64,000 nucleotides of DNA from positions 186,001-250,000 of the forward strand of contig JAHHRY010000001.1 of the NCBI GenBank assembly GCA_020025535.1, read 5' to 3'. The notes under the pieces were generated by a model. That model was not told the origin of the DNA. It did not search any database and worked only from the letters and a program-made list of their open reading frames with translations. This DNA comes from Oscillospiraceae bacterium. Its GTDB lineage: Bacteria; Bacillota; Clostridia; Oscillospirales; Oscillospiraceae. Of the stretch, positions 32,100 to 39,896 are shown piece after piece (position 1 is the stretch's first letter; each line of letters starts with the position of its first letter). Both the position numbers and the translations under genes were made by a program.

Positions 32100-34246
32100 A
32101 AATCTATTCCATGACCGCCACGTTCGGCAAACTGGAAAACCAGACGCTGACCCTGGAGCCGGGTCTGAACATCATCCACGCTCCCAACGAATGGGGAAAA
32201 TCCACCTGGTGTGCCTTTCTGGTCACCATGCTCTACGGTCTGGACACCCGGGCAAAGACCACCAAGAACGCCCTTGCCGACAAAAACCATTACGCCCCCT
32301 GGTCCGGCAGCCCCATGTCCGGACGCATGGACATTCAGTGGAACGGCCGGGATATTACCATCGAACGGCGCACCAAGGGCCGCACACCCATGGGCGAGTT
32401 TTTTGCCTACGAAACGCAGACCGGTCTTCCGGTTCCCCAGCTGACTGCCGCCAACTGCGGCCAGACGCTTCTGGGCGTGGAGAGAAGTGTATTCCTCCGG
32501 GCAGGATTTCTCCGTCTGTCGGATCTGCCGGTTACGCAGGACGAATCTCTGCGCCGCCGGCTGAACGCATTGGTCACCACCGGTGACGAAAGCGATTCCG
32601 GCGACCTGCTGGCTCAGAAGCTGAAGGAACTGAAAAACCGCTGCCGTTACAACCGCACCGGTCTGATTCCGCAGGTGGAACAGCAGCGCGATGAGCTGGA
32701 AAAGAAGCTGCAGGAACTGCAGGATCTGCAAAGCCAGTCTCAAAAAATACAGGCCCGCCATTCCGAGCTGGAAGCCTACATTCTCCAGCTCAAAAACCAT
32801 CAGGCCGCTCTGGAATACGCCGCTTCCAAAACCAACGCACAGCGAGTTTCGGAAGCCGAAGCCGCAAGGGATGCCGCCGCAGAAGCCTACCACGAACTGA
32901 AACAGCGCTGTGAAGAGCTTCCCGGGCAGGAGACCGCTCAGCAGTCTCTGAAGACCGCCCAGAATCTCCAGCAGCAGTGGATGGCTCTGCAGATGGAGCG
33001 TCAGATGCTCCCCCCTGCCCCCGTTCCGCCGGAAATTCCGGATCGGTATCGGAACACACCTCCCGAGGAAGCCGTTTCCGCCGCACTATCGGACGTGCAG
33101 GCCCTCTCCCGGCTGGAAGAGCAGAAAAAGCATCACAGCAAAAGCACACTCCTTGTGAGCATTTTCAGTGCACTGGCTCTCATTATCCTGTCGGTGCTGC
33201 AGTATAGTTTCCCTCTGCGTTTGCCTCTGTTTATCGGAGGCTGTGCCGCCATTGTGGCTGTAGTTGTGGTAACCCTGTTGCTTGGTGCCGCAAAAACCCG
33301 GAGTTTAAGCAGAGAGATTCAGCTTCTTTACGACCGTCACCCTCTGCTCAGCCCTGACCGCTGGTCCCCGGACGCGGAAAGCTTTGCCGCCACACAGCTG
33401 GCATACACAGAATCTCTGCGGACATACCGTAGATTGTGCGGCGATCTGGATTCCCGCGCAGAGGCTCTCGATGCAGAAATCCAGCATTTCACCCAGGGAC
33501 GTTCTCTTACACAGGCACAGGCATACTGGAATCAAATTCTTACCGCCTGGGAAAATCTCGGAAATGCACACCGGGAGATGCTGCAGGCGCAGAATCACGC
33601 CGAGGCCATGAAAGCCATGGCAAAACCGGTGGAAAAACCCCAGTATCCGGACACTTTGACTTTTTCCGATACCGATACCCGCCGTCTGCTGTCCGATGCC
33701 ACTTTTGAGCAGCGGCAGCTGCATCTGCGCTACGGACAGTATCAGGGAAAGATGGAAGCTCTGGGACAGGCTTCCCTGCTGGAAAGCCAACTGAATGCCG
33801 CCAATCAGCGTCTTGACCGTCTGAACGAAACCTACAAGGCACTGGAATATGCTCAGGCCGCTCTTACCGCCGCCACCGAAGAGCTTCAGCGCCGCTTTGC
33901 GCCCCGGATTGCAAAACAGGCACAGGATCTGTTCTGCAGTCTGACCGGCGGACGGTATAACCGTCTGACTCTTGCACAGGATCTGTCCGTCAACGCCGGA
34001 GCCGAAGGAGAAAACACCCTGCGTGCTGCCCAGTGGCGCAGCGAGGGCACGATGGATCAGCTGTATCTGGCGTTGCGTCTGGCCGTCGCCCGGGAGCTGA
34101 CTCCCGATGCCCCTCTGATTCTGGACGACGCTCTGGTCCGGTTTGACGATGTACGTCACGCCGCAGCCATGAAAATTCTGAAAGAAGAAGCGGAGCACAA
34201 GCAGGTAATTCTGTTTACCTGCCAAAACCGGGAAACAAACATATAA
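32096..34246 (+). CDS. YhaN-like Rad50/SbcC-type ATPase with membrane hairpin
   Basis: The GTG at 32096 follows AGGAGG by 10 bases and overlaps the nuclease stop; 716 residues. The N-terminus has APNEWGKSTW (Walker A), two coiled-coil arms (about 180-310 and 450-610), and the C-terminus has an ABC signature-like SEGTMDQLYLALRLA and Walker B PLILDDALVRFDD. Between the arms, where Rad50 has a CxxC zinc hook, residues about 350-400 are two hydrophobic helices split by SFPLRLP. This is the YhaN layout, and would tether the complex to the membrane. It is shorter than Bacillus YhaN (over 900 residues). Confidence 0.88.
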   Translation: MKIYSMTATFGKLENQTLTLEPGLNIIHAPNEWGKSTWCAFLVTMLYGLDTRAKTTKNALADKNHYAPWSGSPMSGRMDIQWNGRDITIERRTKGRTPMGEFFAYETQTGLPVPQLTAANCGQTLLGVERSVFLRAGFLRLSDLPVTQDESLRRRLNALVTTGDESDSGDLLAQKLKELKNRCRYNRTGLIPQVEQQRDELEKKLQELQDLQSQSQKIQARHSELEAYILQLKNHQAALEYAASKTNAQRVSEAEAARDAAAEAYHELKQRCEELPGQETAQQSLKTAQNLQQQWMALQMERQMLPPAPVPPEIPDRYRNTPPEEAVSAALSDVQALSRLEEQKKHHSKSTLLVSIFSALALIILSVLQYSFPLRLPLFIGGCAAIVAVVVVTLLLGAAKTRSLSREIQLLYDRHPLLSPDRWSPDAESFAATQLAYTESLRTYRRLCGDLDSRAEALDAEIQHFTQGRSLTQAQAYWNQILTAWENLGNAHREMLQAQNHAEAMKAMAKPVEKPQYPDTLTFSDTDTRRLLSDATFEQRQLHLRYGQYQGKMEALGQASLLESQLNAANQRLDRLNETYKALEYAQAALTAATEELQRRFAPRIAKQAQDLFCSLTGGRYNRLTLAQDLSVNAGAEGENTLRAAQWRSEGTMDQLYLALRLAVARELTPDAPLILDDALVRFDDVRHAAAMKILKEEAEHKQVILFTCQNRETNI

Positions 34247-34248
34247 CA

Positions 34249-34280
34249 AACGGGCCTGTCAAAACAGGCCCGTTAATTCT
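34249..34280 (+). terminator. Hairpin ending the ymdB-yhaO-yhaN unit
   Basis: AACGGGCCTGT/ACAGGCCCGTT with a CAAA loop; only a short AATTCT follows, so the terminator is weak. Confidence 0.6.
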
Positions 34281-34316
34281 GTCCGCACTGTCTCTGCACA
34301 GCCACGCGGGCGGCAG

Positions 34317-34351
34317 CAAAAAAAGAGCCTGTCCCGATTGGGACAGGCTCT
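34317..34351 (-). terminator. Terminator of pfp
   Basis: AGAGCCTGTCCC/GGGACAGGCTCT with a GATT loop, followed in the minus direction by seven T. Confidence 0.92.
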
Positions 34352-34368
34352 GCATATTAAGGGGTATC

Positions 34369-35613
34369 TTACTTGGCAAAAACCTTCTTCAGACGAACAA
34401 AGCGGGGCAGGCTGTCTTCCTTGACCATGCCGGTCTCGCCCTGAATCAGGGGCAGGCAGTAGTCGATGAACTCCTGCTTCACACCGTTGCCGGCCTCGTT
34501 GATCCACTCCAGAGGAACCTTCTTCTCGGTGTTGGCAACCAGGCTCAGGTCGAACAGCTTTGCTTCGCAGCGGTAGCCGTTCTCGTCACGGGTGCAGGCA
34601 AAGCCCACCATCTTGTCGGTCTCGCCGGCAACAGCAGCTTCGACAGCCACCTTACCGGACATGAAGGACTCAGCAATATCGGTGCCGGAAGCGCAGTGTG
34701 CGGCGCAGCGCTGCAGCAGGCTCAGCTCGATGGGACGAACCTTAACACCGATCTCCTTCTTGACCACATCGGCCAGACGTGCAGCCAGACCGCCCAGCTG
34801 AGCGTGGCCGAAGCCGTCGGTACCGGAGGTCTTGGCCTCGGAAACGAAGGTGCCGTCGGCATAGTGGATGCCCTCGGAGACAGCGACGATGCAGTTCTTC
34901 TTCTCGCCATAGATTCTCTTGACATCGGCAATGAAAGCATCCATGTCAAAATCACGCTCGGGAAGGTAGATCAGATCGGGACCGTCGCCCTTGACATTTG
35001 CCAGAGCGGCAGCTGCGGTCAGCCAGCCTGCATGACGGCCCATGCACTCGATGATGGTAACCATGCCGGTGTCGTAAACCTGGCTGTCACGGCTGACTTC
35101 CATCACAGAAGTAGCAATGTACTTGGCAGCGGATGCAAAACCGGGGCAGTGGTCGGTACCGGCCAGGTCATTGTCGATGGTCTTGGGCACGCCCATGACA
35201 CGGCACTCGTAGCCAACGCGGTTCATGTACTTGGAAATCTTATTGCAGGTATCCATGGAGTCGTTGCCGCCGTTGTAGAAGAAATAGCGGACATCATACT
35301 TCTTGAAGATCTCCAGAATACGCTTGTAGTCGGTGTCGTCCACATCGGGGTCGGCAATCTTATAACGGCAGGAACCCAGTGCGGAAGAGGGGGTGTGCAG
35401 CATATTTTCCAGCTCGGCAGCATCTTCCTCGTCCATGATCATCAGCTCATCATTCAGGACGCCCTTGATGCCGTGGTAAGCACCGTAGACCTTGGTGATG
35501 TTGGGATTCTCAAGACCGGTCTTGATAACGCCATAGGCAGAACAGTTGATTACAGAAGAAGGACCACCGGACTGACCGATGATCAAAGAACCAACTAAGG
35601 CTTTTTCGGACAT
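34369..35613 (-). CDS. pfp: Pyrophosphate-dependent 6-phosphofructokinase
   Basis: The 414-residue protein starts at MSEKALVGSLIIGQSGG behind GGAGG. The phosphoryl-donor loop reads YNGGNDSMDT, with Asp where ATP enzymes have Gly (GGDGS), and PKTIDNDL supplies the Lys typical of PPi-dependent enzymes; MGRHAGW and SEGIHYADG also fit. PPi-PFK replaces or supplements ATP-PFK and saves ATP in anaerobes. It is divergent from fba with shared regulatory dyads between them. Confidence 0.93.
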   Translation of the reverse strand: MSEKALVGSLIIGQSGGPSSVINCSAYGVIKTGLENPNITKVYGAYHGIKGVLNDELMIMDEEDAAELENMLHTPSSALGSCRYKIADPDVDDTDYKRILEIFKKYDVRYFFYNGGNDSMDTCNKISKYMNRVGYECRVMGVPKTIDNDLAGTDHCPGFASAAKYIATSVMEVSRDSQVYDTGMVTIIECMGRHAGWLTAAAALANVKGDGPDLIYLPERDFDMDAFIADVKRIYGEKKNCIVAVSEGIHYADGTFVSEAKTSGTDGFGHAQLGGLAARLADVVKKEIGVKVRPIELSLLQRCAAHCASGTDIAESFMSGKVAVEAAVAGETDKMVGFACTRDENGYRCEAKLFDLSLVANTEKKVPLEWINEAGNGVKQEFIDYCLPLIQGETGMVKEDSLPRFVRLKKVFAK

Positions 35614-35657
35614 ATCATTGTACCTCCAGTACGTAATTTTTCTTGTCATTTTACCGA

Positions 35658-35674
35658 GGTTTGCCTTGCAAACC
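35658..35674. promoter_or_regulatory. Dyad 1 in the pfp-fba intergenic region
   Basis: GGTTTGC-CTT-GCAAACC, a perfect 7-bp dyad lying just downstream of the predicted pfp transcription start. Its core TTTGCCTTGCAAA is nearly the same as dyad 2. Confidence 0.65.
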
Positions 35675-35687
35675 TTGATCGTTTTGT

Positions 35688-35716
35688 ATTATACCATAAA
35701 TTATTTGCCTTGGCAA
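35688..35716 (-). promoter_or_regulatory. Promoter of pfp
   Basis: On the minus strand, TTGCCA (35711-35716), 17 bases, TATAAT (35688-35693) with extended TGG. The -35 lies inside dyad 2. Confidence 0.75.
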
Positions 35717-35718
35717 AT
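35703..35718. promoter_or_regulatory. Dyad 2 in the pfp-fba intergenic region
   Basis: ATTTGCC-TT-GGCAAAT, a perfect 7-bp dyad that overlaps the pfp -35 and lies eight bases upstream of the first fba -35. Together with dyad 1 it looks like a two-site operator. Confidence 0.65.
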
Positions 35719-35725
35719 ATTATTA

Positions 35726-35787
35726 TTGCAATAAAAATCGGACTTTGCTATAATATTTTTGTACAAAACAGGCAAGTCCTGTATAAT
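35726..35787 (+). promoter_or_regulatory. Tandem promoters of fba
   Basis: P1: TTGCAA (35726-35731), 17 bases, TATAAT (35749-35754). P2: TTGTAC (35759-35764), 17 bases, TATAAT (35782-35787). P2 would start close to the ribosome site. Confidence 0.75.
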
Positions 35788-35805
35788 AAGAAAGGAATGA
35801 TTCCA

Positions 35806-36744
35806 ATGGCTCTTGTTACTTCTACCGAGATGTTCAAGAAGGCCTACAGCGGTGGTTATGCCATCGGCGCCTTCAACGTCAACAATATGGAAATCGTTCA
35901 GGGCATCACCGAAGCTTGCCGCGAGGAGAAGGCTCCTGTGATCCTGCAGGTTTCCAAGGGCGCCCGTGCTTACGCTAATCACACATACCTCGTAAAGCTG
36001 GTTGAGGCCGCTGTTATTGAGTGCCCCGAAATTCCCATCGTCCTGCACCTGGACCATGGCGACAGCTTCGAAACCTGTAAGTCCTGCATCGACGGCGGCT
36101 TTACTTCCGTCATGATCGACGCTTCCAGCAAGCCCTTCGCAGAAAACATCGAGATCACCAAGAAGGTCGTTGAGTACGCTCACGATCACGGTGTTGTCGT
36201 TGAGGCCGAGCTGGGTGCTCTGGCCGGCGTTGAGGACGAAGTCAACGTTTCCGCTGAGAACTCTCACTACACCCGTCCCGAAGAAGTCGAGGAGTTTGTC
36301 TCCAAGACCGGCTGCGACTCTCTGGCTATCGCCATCGGCACCAGCCACGGCGCTTACAAGTTTAAGCCCGGCACCAAGCCCCAGCTGCGTTTCGACATTC
36401 TGGAGGAAGTCTCCAAGAAGCTGCCCAACTTCCCCATCGTTCTGCACGGTTCTTCTTCCGTTCCTCAGAATTATGTGGACATGGTCAACGCTCATGGCGG
36501 CAAGATGCCCGGTGCTATCGGTGTTCCCGAAGATCAGCTGCGTCACGCTGCTGAGCTGTCTGTCTGCAAGATCAACATCGACTCCGACCTGCGTCTGGCT
36601 ATGACCGGCACCATCCGTGAGTTCTTTGATGCTCACCCCGACAAGTTCGATCCCCGTGAGTATCTGAAGCCCGCTCGTGCCAACATCAAGGAACTGGTTC
36701 GCCACAAGCTGGTGGACGTTCTGGGCTGCGCCGGCAAGGCTTAA
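35806..36744 (+). CDS. fba: Class II fructose-1,6-bisphosphate aldolase
   Basis: The 312-residue zinc aldolase starts at MALVTSTEMFKKAY behind AGAAAGGA; the longer frame from 35710 runs through the promoters. Key motifs are GAFNVNN, the zinc-binding HLDHGDSFE, VEAELGALAG, IGTSHGAYK and LHGSSSVP, and KINIDSDLR. It splits fructose-1,6-bisphosphate, the product of Pfp encoded divergently. Codon use is strongly biased (CTG, GTT, AAG), as expected for a highly expressed gene. Confidence 0.97.
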   Translation: MALVTSTEMFKKAYSGGYAIGAFNVNNMEIVQGITEACREEKAPVILQVSKGARAYANHTYLVKLVEAAVIECPEIPIVLHLDHGDSFETCKSCIDGGFTSVMIDASSKPFAENIEITKKVVEYAHDHGVVVEAELGALAGVEDEVNVSAENSHYTRPEEVEEFVSKTGCDSLAIAIGTSHGAYKFKPGTKPQLRFDILEEVSKKLPNFPIVLHGSSSVPQNYVDMVNAHGGKMPGAIGVPEDQLRHAAELSVCKINIDSDLRLAMTGTIREFFDAHPDKFDPREYLKPARANIKELVRHKLVDVLGCAGKA

Positions 36745-36758
36745 TTGATTTTCCCTGT

Positions 36759-36789
36759 GGACTCCCACCTGCGTGGGAGTCCTTTTTTT
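36759..36789 (+). terminator. Terminator of fba
   Basis: GGACTCCCAC/GTGGGAGTCC with a CTGC loop and seven T. Confidence 0.94.
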
Positions 36790-36810
36790 ATCGTTTTCTT
36801 CGTCCGCCTC

Positions 36811-36839
36811 TTGTAAATTACCTCAAAATGTGGTAAACT
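36811..36839 (+). promoter_or_regulatory. Promoter of prfC
   Basis: TTGTAA (36811-36816), 17 bases, TAAACT (36834-36839), leaving a leader of about 110 bases. Confidence 0.6.
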
Positions 36840-36955
36840 AAGTTGATTTGATTAAAAAATATTCTTTTTCAGGAGGGTGCCATGTACCTGTCTGCTCCCA
36901 TTTAGCTTCCTCCTTTTCGCCTGTTATTCATGTCTATCAATTACGGAGGAATGTT

Positions 36956-38548
36956 ATGTCAACTTTAGCTGAAGAAATCAGCCGACGCCGGACTTTTGCA
37001 ATCATTTCCCACCCCGACGCCGGTAAAACTACATTAACCGAAAAATTCCTGCTCTACGGCGGCGCCATCGCACAGGCCGGTGTCGTCAAGGGCAAGAAAA
37101 ACACCCGCGCCGCCACCTCTGACTGGATGGAAATTGAGAAGCAGCGTGGTATTTCCGTCACCTCTTCTGTTATGCAGTTCCAGTATGACGGTTTCTGCAT
37201 CAACATTCTGGATACCCCCGGTCACCAGGACTTCTCCGAGGACACCTACCGTACCCTGATGGCGGCGGACTCTGCCGTCATGGTCATCGACGGTGCCAAG
37301 GGCGTGGAGCCCCAGACCAGAAAACTGTTCAAGGTCTGCGCCATGCGCCATATCCCCATCTTCACCTTTATCAACAAAATGGACCGGGAAACCAAAGATC
37401 CCTTCGATCTTCTGGACGAAGTGGAGCGGGAACTGGGCATTGAAACCTACGCCATGAACTGGCCCATCGGCTGCGGCAAGGATTTTCAGGGCGTTTACGA
37501 CCGGGAAAAGAGCCAGCTGCTTTTCTTCTCCGGCGCCAACGGCAAGAACCGGGCCGAAAAGCAGTCCGTTGATCTTTACGATCCTCAGGTCGCCCAGCTG
37601 CTGGACAGTGAAACCAAGCATCAGCAGCTGATTGACGACGTGGAGCTTCTGTCCGCAGGACGGGATCTGGATCTGGAGGAAGTCAAAAACGGCCGCCTCA
37701 GTCCCGTGTTCTTTGGCTCCGCTCTGACCAACTTCGGCATCGAGCCGTTCCTGGAAGCCTTTTTGAAGATGACGCCTCCCCCTCTGTCCCGTGTGGCAGA
37801 CTGCGGAGAAATCGACTCTTTCTGCCCGGATTTTTCTGCCTTTGTCTTCAAAATTCAGGCAAACATGAACAAAGCCCATCGTGACCGTCTGGCATTCATG
37901 CGAATCTGCTCCGGCAAATTCCAGCGGGATACCGAGTATTACCATATGCAGGGCAAGAAGAAAATGCGTCTTTCCCAGCCGCAGCAGCTGATGGCTGCCG
38001 ACCGGGAAATCGTCGAGGAAGCTTACGCAGGCGACGTTATCGGCGTCTTTGATCCCGGCATCTTCTCCATCGGTGACACGATCACCGTTCCCGGCAAGAA
38101 GTTCCTCTTCTCCGGCATCCCCACCTTCGCTCCCGAGCATTTCTGCCGTGTCTCCGCCAAGGACTCCATGAAGCGCAAGCAGTTCGTCAAGGGTACGGAG
38201 CAGATTGCTCAGGAAGGCGCCATTCAGATCTTCAAGGTTCCCAATTCCGGTATGGAAGAGGTCATCGTCGGCGTCGTGGGTACGCTGCAGTTCGATGTGT
38301 TTGAGTACCGCATGAAGAACGAATACGGCGTGGATCTGCGGATGGAAATGCTCCCCTACGAGGAAATCCGTCTGATCGACCGTTACAGCGGTGAACTGAC
38401 CGACCTGAATCTCGGCTCCGACGCAGAGCTTCTGGAAGATTACAAGGGCAACAATCTGCTGGTGTTCACCAGCTATTGGGTCATCGACTTTACCTGCCGC
38501 CGCAACCCCGGTCTGGAACTGAAGGAAATCGTCGTTTCCGAAGGCTAA
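36956..38548 (+). CDS. prfC: Peptide chain release factor 3
   Basis: The 530-residue translational GTPase starts at MSTLAEEISRRRTFAII behind CGGAGGA; the frame extended to 36848 lacks a ribosome site. G motifs are SHPDAGKTT, DTPGHQDFSEDT, NKMDRE, and GSALTNFG. RF3 recycles RF1/RF2 after termination. HPDAGKTTLTEKFLLYGGAIAQAG and the absence of EF-G domain IV repeats distinguish it from EF-G. It is monocistronic. Confidence 0.97.
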   Translation: MSTLAEEISRRRTFAIISHPDAGKTTLTEKFLLYGGAIAQAGVVKGKKNTRAATSDWMEIEKQRGISVTSSVMQFQYDGFCINILDTPGHQDFSEDTYRTLMAADSAVMVIDGAKGVEPQTRKLFKVCAMRHIPIFTFINKMDRETKDPFDLLDEVERELGIETYAMNWPIGCGKDFQGVYDREKSQLLFFSGANGKNRAEKQSVDLYDPQVAQLLDSETKHQQLIDDVELLSAGRDLDLEEVKNGRLSPVFFGSALTNFGIEPFLEAFLKMTPPPLSRVADCGEIDSFCPDFSAFVFKIQANMNKAHRDRLAFMRICSGKFQRDTEYYHMQGKKKMRLSQPQQLMAADREIVEEAYAGDVIGVFDPGIFSIGDTITVPGKKFLFSGIPTFAPEHFCRVSAKDSMKRKQFVKGTEQIAQEGAIQIFKVPNSGMEEVIVGVVGTLQFDVFEYRMKNEYGVDLRMEMLPYEEIRLIDRYSGELTDLNLGSDAELLEDYKGNNLLVFTSYWVIDFTCRRNPGLELKEIVVSEG

Positions 38549-38558
38549 ATCAAATAAC

Positions 38559-38594
38559 AAGCCCCCGGCTCACAATCGTGAGCCGGGGGCTTTT
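38559..38594 (+). terminator. Terminator of prfC
   Basis: AAGCCCCCGGCTCAC/GTGAGCCGGGGGCTT with an AATC loop and a short T-run. It may also serve the convergent apeB. Confidence 0.9.
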
Positions 38595-38608
38595 GCTGTT
38601 TTATGCTG

Positions 38609-39889
38609 TTATTTTACAAGATAGTTACCGTCACGGCACTCCAGAGTGCTGCCATAGTAGGAAGCCATGGCCTCTTCCAGCCAGATGGCGTCCTGCACGC
38701 CGGCAGTCTCATAGCTGGAATGCATTGCCAGCTGAGGCAGGCCGATATCAGCAGAAGGTACTGCCACATGACCCAGAGAGATATTGCCCAGGGTAGAGCC
38801 GCCCAGAATATCCGCACGGTTGCAGTAAGTCTGCACAGGCACATTGGCATTGCCGCAGACCTTACGGAAAACGGCAGCGGACACACCGTCGGTGGTGTAG
38901 CGCAGATTTGCGTTGAACTTCAGCACCAGACCGCCGTTGACCACGGGGGCGTTGGAAGCATCCGCAAATTCAGGATGGTTGGGATGAACCGCATGGGCAT
39001 TGTCCGCAGAAATCATGAAAGACTGTGCCAGCATCCGATCCATTTCCAGACCGCGGCTGCGGCAAATGCGCTCCAGCACCATCTTCAGCAGCGGAGATGC
39101 TGCACCCTGAACAGAACAGGAGCCCACTTCCTCGCTGTCAAACACGCAGAGGACGGGGATGCTCTCGCTGGCTTCCGCATTCAGGAAGCCCTGGGTGCAG
39201 CCCCATGCACAGGCCAGATCGTCCAGAGCCGCAGAGGAAACATACTCCTCGTCCATGCCCCAGACACAGGCCTTCTGGCGCACATACAGGTACAGGTCAT
39301 GCCCCAGCACCTTGCCGCCTGCTTCCTTTTCCAGCAGAGCATCCAGCTTGCCGGCAGCGTCCTTGCCGCCCAGCAGGGGGATGGTATCCACGGCAGGATT
39401 CCAGGTATAGCCGTCGTTGGCCTTGCGGTTCATGTGGATGGCCACATTGGGGATCATGGTCAGATCCCGGTCGATGTTCAGAAGGTGGCTTTCGATTCTG
39501 CCGTCCTTTTCCACCATCACACGTCCGGCAATGGACAGAGGTCTGTCCAGCCATGTGGACATCAGCATTCCGCCGTACTTTTCTGTAGCCAATCGGGTAT
39601 AGCTGCCCTTCAGTTCGCCGTTTTCCTTAATTTTGAAGGTAGGACGGTCAGAATGGCTGGCAGACATCAGGAAGCCCTTGGGCGCACCCTCGGGAATCCG
39701 AAATGCCACCACGGCGGAACCGCCGCGGGACATGAAGTACTTGCCGCCGGGAATCAGATCCCAATTGTCAGTTTCGTAAATTTTGGTATAACCGGCCTGC
39801 TCCAGAGTCTGCTCCAGCAGATGGGCAGCATGGTACACACTGGGAGAAGCATCCAGGAAGGCACAAAGATTTTGAATTCTCTTATCCAT
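38609..39889 (-). CDS. apeB: M18 family aminopeptidase
   Basis: The 426-residue cytoplasmic metallopeptidase has the M18 zinc-site motifs in order: SASHSDRPTFK, AALDDLACAW, DSEEVGSCS, SADNAHAVHPN and the final MHSSYETAG. M18 enzymes form dodecamers and remove N-terminal residues from peptides. The start is seven bases after the pepF stop, so the two peptidases are co-transcribed. The ribosome site is the AAGAAG stretch near the end of pepF, weaker than most here. Confidence 0.95.
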   Translation of the reverse strand: MDKRIQNLCAFLDASPSVYHAAHLLEQTLEQAGYTKIYETDNWDLIPGGKYFMSRGGSAVVAFRIPEGAPKGFLMSASHSDRPTFKIKENGELKGSYTRLATEKYGGMLMSTWLDRPLSIAGRVMVEKDGRIESHLLNIDRDLTMIPNVAIHMNRKANDGYTWNPAVDTIPLLGGKDAAGKLDALLEKEAGGKVLGHDLYLYVRQKACVWGMDEEYVSSAALDDLACAWGCTQGFLNAEASESIPVLCVFDSEEVGSCSVQGAASPLLKMVLERICRSRGLEMDRMLAQSFMISADNAHAVHPNHPEFADASNAPVVNGGLVLKFNANLRYTTDGVSAAVFRKVCGNANVPVQTYCNRADILGGSTLGNISLGHVAVPSADIGLPQLAMHSSYETAGVQDAIWLEEAMASYYGSTLECRDGNYLVK

Positions 39890-39896
39890 GTTCTTC

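Noticed and set aside
34369..35613. ATP-dependent PfkA as identity
   Set aside because: The donor loop has Asp (GGNDS) and PKTIDND has Lys, the PPi-dependent pattern.
35710..35805. N-terminal extension of Fba
   Set aside because: It runs through both fba promoters; MALVTS has the ribosome site and the family start.
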